64,000 bases of DNA from Pseudomonadota bacterium (lineage in GTDB: Bacteria > Pseudomonadota > Gammaproteobacteria > Burkholderiales > Thiobacillaceae). The notes under the pieces were generated by a model. It did no database searches. It worked only from the letters and a program-made list of their open reading frames with translations, and was not told where the DNA came from. Position numbers and translations under genes: made by a program. How positions within the stretch are numbered: the stretch's first letter is position 1; every line of letters begins with the position of its first letter. The stretch covers positions 49,162 through 113,161 of the forward strand of contig JAJZPR010000006.1 of the NCBI GenBank assembly GCA_021847835.1, given 5' to 3'. Positions 36,401 through 43,160 of this stretch are shown piece by piece.

Positions 36401-37865
36401 CCTGACCAAACGCCAGCGCCTGCACCTGGAAGCTGATCTGGCTTGCGCCGGCCGGAACGATGACGGTAGCCGGCACGCTGACGATGCCCAAAGGATCCGC
36501 AACCAGCTGGATTTCGACCGCCTCAGGCTGGGCGGTATTGAGCTTGAGCGTGAAGCTCGCCTCGGCATCGTTGTAGATGTCCAGGCTGGGCGGTTCCAGC
36601 GCCGCGATTTCAACCGGCGGCGACGTCACCTGCACGACGGCTTCGGCAGAACTGTTGTTGTAGTCCGCACGCACGGTTGCAGTGCCGGGCGTTTGCCCCT
36701 GCACCGGCACTTGCGCCTGATTCGTTCCCGCCGGCACGGTCACGCTGGCGGGCACCGCCACAATGCCGGCAGGTTGCGCAGACAGGTTGACTGCTGTGGC
36801 GGCACTGACCGATTCGGTCAGCGACAGGGTAAGGTTTTGCGTGGTGGTGGCGGCGATCTGGCTGGTGGCGGGCAACAGGGATGCCACCCCCACCGCCTGC
36901 GACAGCACGGTGAACTGGTTGGTGGCCTGAGTGCCATTGAGGCTGGCAGTCAGCTGCCCGCTGCCTACGGCGTATCCCTGGATCGTGAACGAGGCGCCCG
37001 GGGTATTGGCGGGCACGGTCACCGTGGATGGATGCGAGATCAATCCGGCAGGCGAACCGGAAAGCGTCACATACACCGGCGTCGGCAGCACGGATTGCAG
37101 CGCCACCGTGACCGTGGCATTGCCGCCGGTGCCAAGCGTGGCCAGCGGCGGCGAAAGGCTCGCGACCCCGGCATTGGACGGAATGACGTTGACCGGCACT
37201 TCGACAGTCCGGCCGCGCAGTTTGGCCTTGAGGCTGTCGAGGCCCAGGCCGAGGCCCTTGACCGGCACCTGCACCACGGTCTGCCCGGTTGCGAACGACA
37301 CCTGCTTCGGTGCGCTGGCGTAGCCGCTGGTCATCTCCACCAGCAATTTGCCGGCCTTTTCCGGGGCAGGGTACAGGGTCACGGCAAGGCTGGCCGTGGC
37401 GCCCACGGCGATCTGCATCGGCGAAGGCGTAGCGCTCACCGGGATGGGCAGGAGCTTGCGGCCGGTGAGCGTCAGCTTGATGCCGCTGCTGGCGGCGCCG
37501 CGCAGGACGACGCGAAGCGTATGCGCGCCCTGCCCGGCATCCACGTTGCGGGTGAAGCCAGTCTGGCCTGCGCGGAAATCGTTGGGGCCGGCGATCTGGA
37601 TGTTGTCGAGCCAGATCGTGCCCTCGACCACTGGCGGATTGGTCGTGCCCACGCCGTTCTGGACGCTGAGCGTGAACGGGCCGAGCACATCCTTCGGGGT
37701 GGTAAAGGCGAAAATCTGTTCCATCTGGCCGGATGGAACGGCGACGACGACCGGCCCGACCAGATCATAGGGTTCGCCGGGCTGGCGGAAGTCCGCCCGT
37801 GCAAAACTGGAAAGCACACCCAGCAGCAAAATCATCAATACGGCCAGCCAGTAGCGGCCCATCAT
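30456..37865 (-). CDS. Giant Sec-exported Rhs/YD-repeat protein with Ig-like N-terminal modules
   Basis: 2469 residues. ATG 37865 follows GGAG and opens a signal peptide (WLAVLMILLLGVLSSFARA). Next come about eight beta modules of ~85-90 residues (pattern VPASVTVPAG...VxG), one BIG_2-like, an IPT/TIG-like domain (GIAPASGEPGSLVEIQGKYF), a carboxypeptidase-regulatory-like repeat, a polyproline stretch (eight Pro), a DUF6531-like segment (VGLSYNPVDLYQGRSG), YD repeats, and the Rhs core end YFYRARYYDPALK...DPTGE. The tip (~200 residues) is hydrophobic and Gly/Ala-rich and ends in KPCTCK. There is no T6SS PAAR domain; export through Sec is inferred. Likely cell-surface or contact toxin. Confidence 0.85.
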   Translation of the reverse strand: MMGRYWLAVLMILLLGVLSSFARADFRQPGEPYDLVGPVVVAVPSGQMEQIFAFTTPKDVLGPFTLSVQNGVGTTNPPVVEGTIWLDNIQIAGPNDFRAGQTGFTRNVDAGQGAHTLRVVLRGAASSGIKLTLTGRKLLPIPVSATPSPMQIAVGATASLAVTLYPAPEKAGKLLVEMTSGYASAPKQVSFATGQTVVQVPVKGLGLGLDSLKAKLRGRTVEVPVNVIPSNAGVASLSPPLATLGTGGNATVTVALQSVLPTPVYVTLSGSPAGLISHPSTVTVPANTPGASFTIQGYAVGSGQLTASLNGTQATNQFTVLSQAVGVASLLPATSQIAATTTQNLTLSLTESVSAATAVNLSAQPAGIVAVPASVTVPAGTNQAQVPVQGQTPGTATVRADYNNSSAEAVVQVTSPPVEIAALEPPSLDIYNDAEASFTLKLNTAQPEAVEIQLVADPLGIVSVPATVIVPAGASQISFQVQALAFGQAQVTATLNGKNKTATVNVIPHPLALVSLLPAQLSLQQGAAGSLTLNVNAAQPQATAIPLSANPAGIAQVPASVLLPAGQTSVAVPVTGLAEGVASIGASYNGTAVSAEVTVTPPPPTVKEIAPASASTPKGRPVTLTVKLDRVPNSPQVVTLASSTPSVANVSAGVTVPAGSSEADFAVTAAEEGQAEISASLNGATAYAGVSVTPAVVVAVALSPIEHTVYIGDRVPYSAHGTFTDASQRDVTNEAQWSSSNEAVATIGVTGMADTYAAGSAQIGAAIDEASQQTGLTVLTPPPLRLSAGKTTLKEGESANVTVTSAEPAPDAGLEVSFSGGGTGSLQLPLSVSIPAGQSSTSFTVTGQRIGQYTLVADAPRRSSASLDFNILSGMEITGIAPASGEPGSLVEIQGKYFEPTPSANTVAFFGNAPATVVEASATRLLVKVPPTAQTGGIALTTPRGTVISPVFTVIRQQDFAITASPSSQVLLTGGQAVFGLSLSSLGVQNFTGLASLNALGLPPGVTAKFSPANLALNQPGSLILTAAPGAQTGNAVVTIEATALVSGVPQTRTAQVQANVQSAAGIIGVKGRFVTPEGLGIAGVRVNVDANQTVSDAAGNFLLVNLPAGKVTLRMDATPAHPLYPIWPAIMELETGKLTVLPDWPINPPPADDKFTAISNAAQDQVITDPRYPGVEVKLPAGVSIIGWDGVKKTRMAVERIEANKLPVPMPPVPTKEHYQLYFGTPMGGIPDQPIPVSVPNVTGLGPGEKTEIWYFDGSPMNGVGEWKVAGAATVSADGQQVVTDPGQGIPRFCGVCGLFSARCPQLPEGDPPPPPPPPLPPPDDCDKTRQPVEYYTGYEKPSIGGLSCSGIVPVEVGLSYNPVDLYQGRSGLEGIFGQGWFSDYEITLATSASVPGSKRLILPGGSRINFALQADGSYLAPGFAAFDGAVLRKVGNVWELKHKDGTLWRFGMADEIGVTAAFLTEIRDPQGNSKQINRRPDYKITSIGTAVRAHTYSYGANNLVEKITDPAGREMRFTYNTQKRIETVTDPDGGVTRYTYVGDNEYPASSVCSQGTDGLRIKTIQYPGIDIPTENFHGTSRRVLRQTSYLGETRFAYTVTGACITHVSNPTKVCTANCPQEDSWEAFQDGWRFYGGQVVATRHIEPSGRETLRRFNAKGIVLEKIDIDGLQSRKVVDAQNRLTQKTDILGRVTQYAYDAKGNVISETDALGRVAETQYDPKWNLPTSITRYLDDATPVTTQTQYHATLGKPVQIIDAENRVTTLAYTARGELERITDPLGHSTQLAYNHAGDLAETQDAVGNTTRLSTDGAGRTIRTTTPKGYDWLQSWNGKSQPRLNTDPTGGKVEQVYDEAGRLVSIWDQNGNPVERYAYDDRGNLVAKTDADNRSETYQYDEANRLIQTTTRKGEVITYAYDLQDRLIQVTRPDGTTTYGYDAAGRLIQVSEGSIRLQYEYDPADRLTREIQDTPAGFNSIEYQYDNLDRRISRKVNGGDETRYAYNKAGQLTQIQYRGETTRYDYDAAGRLLQKTLPGGITQAYQYDAASRLTQVQYRDSDTTLIDQLDLAYDAEGNITGKKLANGSLSLDTAMTAQFDAANRMTQITVGGKTYALAYDANGNLTSKQNTADPLDRTLYTWDARNRLVQLSSPGVDASFAYDPLGRRIQRAVNGESTAYLYDGNQAIGEVRAGQTTTLLTGLNIDEAIARYTSTGRLTQLTDQLGSVIAQITQDGAMQNRYAYSPYGEATSSADDQGNSTEFTGRENDGTGLYFYRARYYDPALKIWYSEDPIGTAGGVNLMGYVYGNPVRYTDPTGEIAPIIAGAIIGAISGGYGAAIQGGDLGQIATGALAGAGTGALLGIVGGPLLSTAGPALTGLARAMAGAVSNIAGQGVLFDECHPMNPMAPIGAALGAGTIGLGNQLLTGAAISQGAISGGIGGRLLIGIPNALRQGTLAAGISLTGKQKKPCTCK
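31015..33024. repeat. Long direct repeat shared by the two Rhs genes, copy B
   Basis: Partner of 27880-29889 at +3135 bases. The identical-looking centre is about 31875-32540 and encodes the central YD repeats. Confidence 0.85.
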
Positions 37866-37931
37866 CTTTGCTCCAGTGCATGCCTTTGTCCCCATCATCC
37901 CGTTCCCGTCTTGTTGTTATGTCTTGCCGCG

Positions 37932-39380
37932 TCAGCCTTCGTGGCTCGGAATCGTCGCCAGCGCCGCATAAGGCACGTCGAACTCCTTGCCGGAAACGGT
38001 GATCAGCGTCGCCTGGGTCTGGCCGCCCATGGCTGCGGAGAGACGGACTTTTTCCACGCGTTCGCCCTGGGCATAGACCGACAGCGCTTCACCCATGGCC
38101 AGGGTCAGGGTGTAGGTGGTCGACGCCATCAGCACGGTTGCGCCGGGCGGGATATCGATGCTTGCCGTTGCGGTGGAAGACTGCAGCGTGCCGGACAGTG
38201 GCGAGGAATTCGCCGTGATGTTGGTACCGTAGGGCTGGTTGAGAATGACCTTGACTACGGTGCCGACCGGGATGCCGGAAGCGGCGATGTTGACGGTAAC
38301 CGGGTTGGTTACTGTGTTGGGCAGTTCCACATCGCCCGCCCCCGTCGGGTTGGGCGGCACGGCAACGCCGCCTATGCTGGTGAAGGCCAGGCTGGGTAGG
38401 GCGCTGATGTTGAAGGTGCCGCCGGTGACGATTTCGACGCTGGAACGGCCGGGGGCGCCCGCGCCCCCATCATGCCTACCCCCGCCACCACACCCAAATT
38501 TACCGCCCGCTACATTGATGGTACCGTTGCCGGTAAATGCAGACGCTAGGATGCGCACTGCGCCGCCTGCACCACCGCCACCCGTGCCTCCATAACTAAC
38601 ACCACCTGTACAACTCGTACCATTATTATTACCAGGATTGCCGCCGGTCGCCTTGATGGCACCGGTCAACTCCACCGTACCGGAGGACACCAGCAGCAGC
38701 GCGCCACCACCACCGCCGCCACCACTTCCAGGGCCACCGGTACCGTTGGGTGAGCCTGCTCCACCGCCACCTCCGGATCCGCCCACGAGTGGCAGCATGG
38801 TAATGGAACCGTAGCCGGGACCGCCAAAGCCAGTCTTAACGCCCGCTTGATAACCTTCACCTTTCACGCAATTTGACGCCTCGCCGTTCCCGCTAAACCC
38901 ACCACCGCCGCCACCTTGTGGCACCGAAGCGCAAACGGACCCGTTATAGGTTCCCCCGCCACCCCCGCCAGGGCCGTAGCCTGTACCGCCTGTGCTCGTG
39001 ACCGGCTGCCCGCCCCAGCCGCCATCGTAGCCGCCGGGGCCACCCTTGCCGCCCTGGAACTGGAAGGAGCCGATCGTCACGTTGAGCGAGGGTGCGCCGC
39101 TGATGTCAACTGTGCCTGCGATCTTGACATCGCCTGTGGCCAGCATCACCACCGGAGCCTTGTTGGTCTGCGCGAACCTGACCGTCACCCCCGCGGGAAT
39201 ATTCACCGTGGTGTAGTTGAGCACACCGCTCGTTGGCAACTGCACCGTGGTATCAGCGTTCGGCGCGAAGGCACCGTCTGCGCCAGTGCTGCCGCTGCTG
39301 AATCCGGCAGCCGCGAGCGGGCCTGCGCAGCACACAAGGGATAGGGCAGCGATCAGGCGAGTGAAGGAAGGGTTTTTCAT
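37932..39380 (-). CDS. Glycine-rich secreted protein
   Basis: 482 residues, signal peptide MKNPSFTRLIAALSLVCCAGPLAAA, ATG 39380 with AAAGGAG at good spacing. Residues ~100-330 hold many Gly runs (GGxGGxG, up to seven Gly in a row) alternating with short beta-like strands (GALLLVSSGTVELTGAIKA), recalling glycine-rich surface or beta-helical proteins. The C-terminal ~150 residues are ordinary beta-rich sequence. It is 66 bases upstream of the giant Rhs gene and probably cotranscribed; a surface or adhesive partner role is inferred. Confidence 0.8.
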   Translation of the reverse strand: MKNPSFTRLIAALSLVCCAGPLAAAGFSSGSTGADGAFAPNADTTVQLPTSGVLNYTTVNIPAGVTVRFAQTNKAPVVMLATGDVKIAGTVDISGAPSLNVTIGSFQFQGGKGGPGGYDGGWGGQPVTSTGGTGYGPGGGGGGTYNGSVCASVPQGGGGGGFSGNGEASNCVKGEGYQAGVKTGFGGPGYGSITMLPLVGGSGGGGGAGSPNGTGGPGSGGGGGGGALLLVSSGTVELTGAIKATGGNPGNNNGTSCTGGVSYGGTGGGGAGGAVRILASAFTGNGTINVAGGKFGCGGGGRHDGGAGAPGRSSVEIVTGGTFNISALPSLAFTSIGGVAVPPNPTGAGDVELPNTVTNPVTVNIAASGIPVGTVVKVILNQPYGTNITANSSPLSGTLQSSTATASIDIPPGATVLMASTTYTLTLAMGEALSVYAQGERVEKVRLSAAMGGQTQATLITVSGKEFDVPYAALATIPSHEG

Positions 39381-39428
39381 CTCATGCTCCTTTTGGAAAG
39401 GTTCCAACTTCGATTCTCATAGCAGGAT

Positions 39429-40484
39429 TCAAGGTTTGGTGACGCCGACCGACGGCGAGACCACCATGTTCTGCGCGGGCAATGCAAACGGCACGCCGCG
39501 AATAATGCCCACGCTCTTGCTGAAGGTTTCGGCCTGTGCCGGCAGCGACCAAGGCACACCGCGCACGACTCCGACCGGCATGCTGGGGGTGATGTAATCC
39601 GGGGCATACGTCCAAGGCACGAAACGCATCACCCCAACGTTTTGGCTGAAGGTGTAGGTGGGCTTGTCGTTCTGGATCGCCCAAGGCACGATGCGCGTGA
39701 TGCCGACAGGCCGGCTGTAAACCAGTTGGTTGCCCGCTCCGGAAGCCACGGTCACGATAGTTTCTTCCGGCTCGACCAAACTTGCGCTGCCCAAGCGCAA
39801 TGTCGTGGTGCCGGTTGCTACACCGATCACGCCAATATCTGCCGTTGTCTGGCCGGCAGCGAAGCTCACGCTACCCGTCTTGGTCTTGGCAATGGAGGGG
39901 GTTGTGGTGCCCAGGCTGAATATCTGATTTTCTGTCGCAGGCTCGGCCAAACGCACGGTGTACTTGCGCGCCTGGTTGTCCGGCGGCACGGCGATGGGCA
40001 GGGGTTCGAACGTGATGGCCAGGCCCGGCACGACATTCAGCCCGACACTGGCCGAACCCGCAGCCGTCTCGAAAATGAGTTGATGCGTGCCCAGCGGCGT
40101 GTCCGGCGCCACGCCGACGCGAAAGCTGATGGCCGTGGAAGAGGCAACTACATTATCGATGCGGATGCCGCTGTGCGACGGCCGGATGGTGGTGCCCGTG
40201 AGATTGTTACCGCTGACCGCAACCTGGCGATATGCATTGCGGCGAAAATCGCCAAGATCACCGGAAGTGATAATGGGAGGCTGCACCACGCCGCCGGTGA
40301 CCTGGAGCAAATTGCCCGCAGGATCGTAGATGTACTCGTTGGCTTGGCCGCCTTCGACCGCGCGGATCAGCCGGCCCAACGGGTCATAATCGTAGCGCTG
40401 CTCGGCCGCTTGCGATGCAAGGCCAGCCGCGAACGGCAACATTGCGAAGACGCGAACGAGACGCGCATGGCAAGTAACAGCCAA
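39429..40484 (-). CDS. Small secreted YD-repeat protein with VG-R-VPW repeats
   Basis: 351 residues with a signal-like N-terminus (VFAMLPFAAGLASQA). Two YD repeats follow at once (RYDYDPLGRLIRAVEGG and YIYDPAGNLLQVTGG), then an Ig-like middle region, and at the C-terminus (about residues 262-351) four to five copies of a ~25-residue unit with core VG[IV]xR[IFG]VP[WF]. It is the first gene of the leftward Rhs operon, 48 bases before the glycine-rich gene. Function unknown. Confidence 0.78.
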   Translation of the reverse strand: MAVTCHARLVRVFAMLPFAAGLASQAAEQRYDYDPLGRLIRAVEGGQANEYIYDPAGNLLQVTGGVVQPPIITSGDLGDFRRNAYRQVAVSGNNLTGTTIRPSHSGIRIDNVVASSTAISFRVGVAPDTPLGTHQLIFETAAGSASVGLNVVPGLAITFEPLPIAVPPDNQARKYTVRLAEPATENQIFSLGTTTPSIAKTKTGSVSFAAGQTTADIGVIGVATGTTTLRLGSASLVEPEETIVTVASGAGNQLVYSRPVGITRIVPWAIQNDKPTYTFSQNVGVMRFVPWTYAPDYITPSMPVGVVRGVPWSLPAQAETFSKSVGIIRGVPFALPAQNMVVSPSVGVTKP

Positions 40485-40606
40485 CTTCCCTCCCTGTCTG
40501 TCGGCATTTCTTCTTGGCTCTGTGGGGCCGCTTCTATTTCCACCTACCGTCTGGCCAGCCCGGTTACTTGCGACGAATCCCGAATTGTTTTCTTATGGCC
40601 GCGCCC

Positions 40607-40636
40607 ATCATAATCACGTCTGGAATCGCATTGCAA
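40607..40636 (-). promoter_or_regulatory. Possible promoter of the leftward Rhs operon
   Basis: On the reverse strand TTGCAA (40631-40636) and TATGAT (40607-40612) are 18 bases apart, about 120 bases upstream of the first gene of the operon. Weak to moderate match to a sigma-70 promoter. Confidence 0.4.
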
Positions 40637-40646
40637 TCGCAAAAAT

Positions 40647-41972
40647 ATGACAAACGTCAATATCTCCATCCCTATGGAAACTAGGCCATGCCGCTGGGGG
40701 CTCATTTTGTTAATGACCATGTTTCTTGCGCTGCAAGCCAATAGCTATGCGGCAGCGCTCAAGTACTGGCTTCCGGATGCAGACGGCATCCGCGCCGAAA
40801 ATGTCCAGGTATACGGAACTGGTCACCAGACCGGCATCCAGGCCCGGAAGGTCTCCTGGTCAGGCCGACAGGCGACGGAGATGTGGAACGACGAAGCCTT
40901 GAAGCTTGTCGTCAAATACCGGTTGAACCCACTGCGCGCGAGCCGTGTGCTGAGCTATCTGCATGTGGCGATGCAGGATGCCGTCACGCGCGCTGAAAAT
41001 GCCAGGCTCCGGCAAACCGGCCAGATCGCCTCCACGCACGCTGCCGCAGCCGCGATGCTCGGGTATTTCTTCCCGCTTGAATTGCCCGGCAGGCTCGAAG
41101 CGATGGGCGAATCCGCGCTTGCCACACTGACGGCAAGCCAGTCCAAGCAGGCGCAGGACATAGCGGCGGGCGCCCGCATGGGAAGAGATATTGCGCATCT
41201 GGCCATTCTCCGCGCATTCGATGACGGCGCGGATGAAGTATGGGATGCCAGGACAAAACCGGCGATGCGGCAAGGCATGTGGCGCGGCACCCCGCCGCTG
41301 GATTCCGCCCAGCCGCAGGAGGCCCTGGCGGGCGAATGGCAAACATGGATTCTGAAGAATGGCGGTGAAATTCAGCCGCCGGCGCCGCCCGCATACGACT
41401 CGGAAATTTACTTGCGCGGTGCCAAGGAAGTATTGGATGTCAGCCGCAGTTTGACGCCGAAGCAAAAGCAGATCGCGGATGACTGGCATCTGGATCAGGG
41501 GACGGTCACGCCGCCGGGCTCATGGAACCTGAAAGCGATCGAACTGGCGAATAAAAGGAAACAGACAGAAAACGACCGGATCAGGATGCTGGCTGCGCTG
41601 AATGTCGCCATACAAGACGCATCCATCGCCTGTTGGCATGCGAAATACACCTGGTGGGTGCAGCGTCCCGTTACCACCATTCATGAAGGCATGGACAAGA
41701 GTTTCATGCCCTATCTGGTCACCCCGCCCCACCCCAGCTATGTTTCTGGCCACGCAACGGCTTCGGGCGCCGCGGCTGAAATATTGAAACGCTTTTTTCC
41801 CAAGGACGCACGCCAGATCGACGCCTGGGCGGAAGAAGCCGCCATGTCCCGGTTGTATGGAGGCATCCATTACCGCTTTGACAATGAGGCCGGGCTCGCG
41901 CTTGGCCGGCGCATCGGCAAGGCCGTGCTTGAGCGTGCGCCGGAACAGGGAAAGAAAAGAAGTGAACGGTAG
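40647..41972 (+). CDS. Vanadium-dependent haloperoxidase / PAP2-type phosphatase family protein
   Basis: 441 residues with an N-terminal signal or anchor (LILLMTMFLALQANSYAAA). The three PAP2/vanadate motifs are in order near the end: KYTWWVQRP (K...RP), HPSYVSGHA (PSxSGH-like) and SRLYGGIHYRFD (SRxxxxxHxxxD). Such enzymes either oxidise halides using bound vanadate or remove phosphate from lipids; the arrangement of two helical bundles at this length suits bacterial haloperoxidase-like proteins. It diverges from the Rhs operon and converges with the next gene at a two-base gap. Confidence 0.82.
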   Translation: MTNVNISIPMETRPCRWGLILLMTMFLALQANSYAAALKYWLPDADGIRAENVQVYGTGHQTGIQARKVSWSGRQATEMWNDEALKLVVKYRLNPLRASRVLSYLHVAMQDAVTRAENARLRQTGQIASTHAAAAAMLGYFFPLELPGRLEAMGESALATLTASQSKQAQDIAAGARMGRDIAHLAILRAFDDGADEVWDARTKPAMRQGMWRGTPPLDSAQPQEALAGEWQTWILKNGGEIQPPAPPAYDSEIYLRGAKEVLDVSRSLTPKQKQIADDWHLDQGTVTPPGSWNLKAIELANKRKQTENDRIRMLAALNVAIQDASIACWHAKYTWWVQRPVTTIHEGMDKSFMPYLVTPPHPSYVSGHATASGAAAEILKRFFPKDARQIDAWAEEAAMSRLYGGIHYRFDNEAGLALGRRIGKAVLERAPEQGKKRSER

Positions 41973-41974
41973 AC

Positions 41975-42610
41975 TCAATTGACGCCCACGGTCAGCCAAC
42001 TGCTGGCGCCTTTCAGCCCCTTGCATTGGGGCTGCACGGCAAGCAGCCATGCCCCCGGCTCCAATCGGCCCAATTCTGCCGCAGTCCCCTTGCTTTCGCG
42101 AGTGGAAACCGGTTTGCCATCCTCCGGAGAATGCACGCGGATTTCATAGCGCTGCGCTGCCTGGAGCGCTTCCCAACGCACCCGCCACACTCCGTTATCC
42201 GATTCGGCCTGCGGCGTAGCCGCCAGCCTGCATGTGCTGTCAGCATCTATCCGGAATCTCGCCGACAGGACAGTTTGGGTATTGTCCTTGCATACCGCAG
42301 TCACTCTTACCCTGACGGTGGCCTTGCCGCTTGTCAGCGGCCGCGACGGAACCAGATACGTCGCGCTGGTCCGGAACTCCTCGGAGTACAGCACCCTGCC
42401 CTCCGGCACCCGGCTTTCCAACCACACAAGATAGTGGCTGACATCGACTACCGGCGTCCATTCGATTCGTGGGGAAGCTTCGCTGATTTCAATTTGCGCA
42501 GGTAAGGCCAGGGCTGGCTGCGTACACGCGGCCTGCGACTGAAGGGAAATCATGCTGCTTGTGAACAGGAATATTGTTGCGCGTTTTTTTATTCGGCATC
42601 GGTAATGCAT
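41975..42610 (-). CDS. Secreted protein with fibronectin-III-like folds
   Basis: About 211 residues. ATG 42610 gives a basic start and a signal peptide (KKRATIFLFTSSMISLQSQA) followed by two beta-sandwich-like halves, each with W-x-P/W-x-A...Y-x-[VI] spacing (RIEWTPVVDVSHYLVWLES; WRVRWEALQAAQRYEIRVHS). Four cysteines. No known family. A TTG six codons upstream is an alternative start. It lies between the haloperoxidase-like gene and tRNA-Gly copy 2. Confidence 0.68.
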   Translation of the reverse strand: MHYRCRIKKRATIFLFTSSMISLQSQAACTQPALALPAQIEISEASPRIEWTPVVDVSHYLVWLESRVPEGRVLYSEEFRTSATYLVPSRPLTSGKATVRVRVTAVCKDNTQTVLSARFRIDADSTCRLAATPQAESDNGVWRVRWEALQAAQRYEIRVHSPEDGKPVSTRESKGTAAELGRLEPGAWLLAVQPQCKGLKGASSWLTVGVN

Positions 42611-42701
42611 ACATCGAAACGATCTCAAAAATTTTTCGGCTCATGGCGCTTTGCTCTTCGCACCAGCATTGCCTGAAGTTTTCTTTGGAAATCCATGCTT
42701 G

Positions 42702-42725
42702 AAAAAACCCGCGGATTGGCGGGTT
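42702..42725 (-). terminator. Terminator of tRNA-Gly copy 2
   Basis: Reverse strand: AACCCGC-CAATCC-GCGGGTT followed by TTTT, beginning 8 bases after the encoded CCA. Confidence 0.85.
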
Positions 42726-42732
42726 AGCTCAT

Positions 42733-42806
42733 TGGAGCGGGCGAAGGGAGTCGAACCCTCTTCATCAGCTTGGGAAGCTGAGGTAATGCCGTTATACGAC
42801 GCCCGC
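42733..42806 (-). tRNA. tRNA-Gly (anticodon CCC), copy 2
   Basis: Same 74 bases as copy 1, with loop TTCCCAA and encoded CCA. It has a clear terminator, unlike copy 1, and sits directly beside intact thiS-thiG, which suggests this is the ancestral neighbourhood on that side. Confidence 0.95.
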
Positions 42807-42874
42807 ATGGTAAAATTGCGAACTTTGCGAGTCTCCGCAACCGAGAGCGCATTCTAATGCTTGTTTCTTGCCAT

Positions 42875-43084
42875 ATGGAAGCATTTTCCCTGGTCATCAA
42901 CGGCGAAAGCCGCAATTTTTCCGCGCCGATGACGGTAACCGGGCTGGTCGAGGCCCTGGGCTATGCGGGGAAACGCGTGGCCATCGAGCGCAACGGGGAA
43001 ATCGTGCCGCGCAGCAGGCATGGCGAAGTGCAGCTTGAAAATGGCGACAAGCTGGAAATCGTGGTTGCCGTAGGCGGCGGCTGA
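42875..43084 (+). CDS. thiS: Sulfur carrier protein ThiS, right copy
   Basis: 69 residues, MEAFSLVING...VAVGGG. Donates sulfur as a C-terminal thiocarboxylate to ThiG for thiazole formation. It lies 76 bases upstream of intact thiG, the gap being filled by a hairpin and heptamer element. No TPP riboswitch pattern is visible before it; the upstream DNA is the divergent tRNA gene. Confidence 0.93.
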   Translation: MEAFSLVINGESRNFSAPMTVTGLVEALGYAGKRVAIERNGEIVPRSRHGEVQLENGDKLEIVVAVGGG

Positions 43085-43157
43085 ATTCTGAGTGAGGCGC
43101 CTGGTGTAAGGCGCAACATCCCTCACTCCTCACTCCTCACTCCTCACTCCTCACTCG
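43085..43157. repeat. Hairpin plus TCCTCAC heptamer element between thiS and thiG
   Basis: GAGTGAGG (43090-43097) pairs with CCTCACTC (43121-43128), with an inner pair CGCC/GGCG. Four full TCCTCAC units follow (43127-43154). The left duplicate of this locus has only about 12 bases here, so the element was gained or lost after the duplication. Confidence 0.9.
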
Positions 43158-43160
43158 AAA

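Larger units (their letters stand above)
26238..42732. mobile_element. Rhs/YD-repeat accessory island between two tRNA-Gly-thiS copies
   Basis: About 16.5 kb between the cut left thiG and the right tRNA-Gly copy. Contents: three Rhs units of decreasing completeness, two putative immunity genes, secreted accessory proteins, a haloperoxidase-like gene and a transposase tail. No integrase, recombinase or conjugation gene is visible, so the mode of entry (homologous recombination between tRNA-thiS copies, or tandem duplication with loss) is inferred. Confidence 0.6.

Noticed and set aside
42807..42874. TPP riboswitch before thiS
   Set aside because: The region is only ~70 bases between a divergent tRNA and thiS and shows none of the conserved thi-box sequence.
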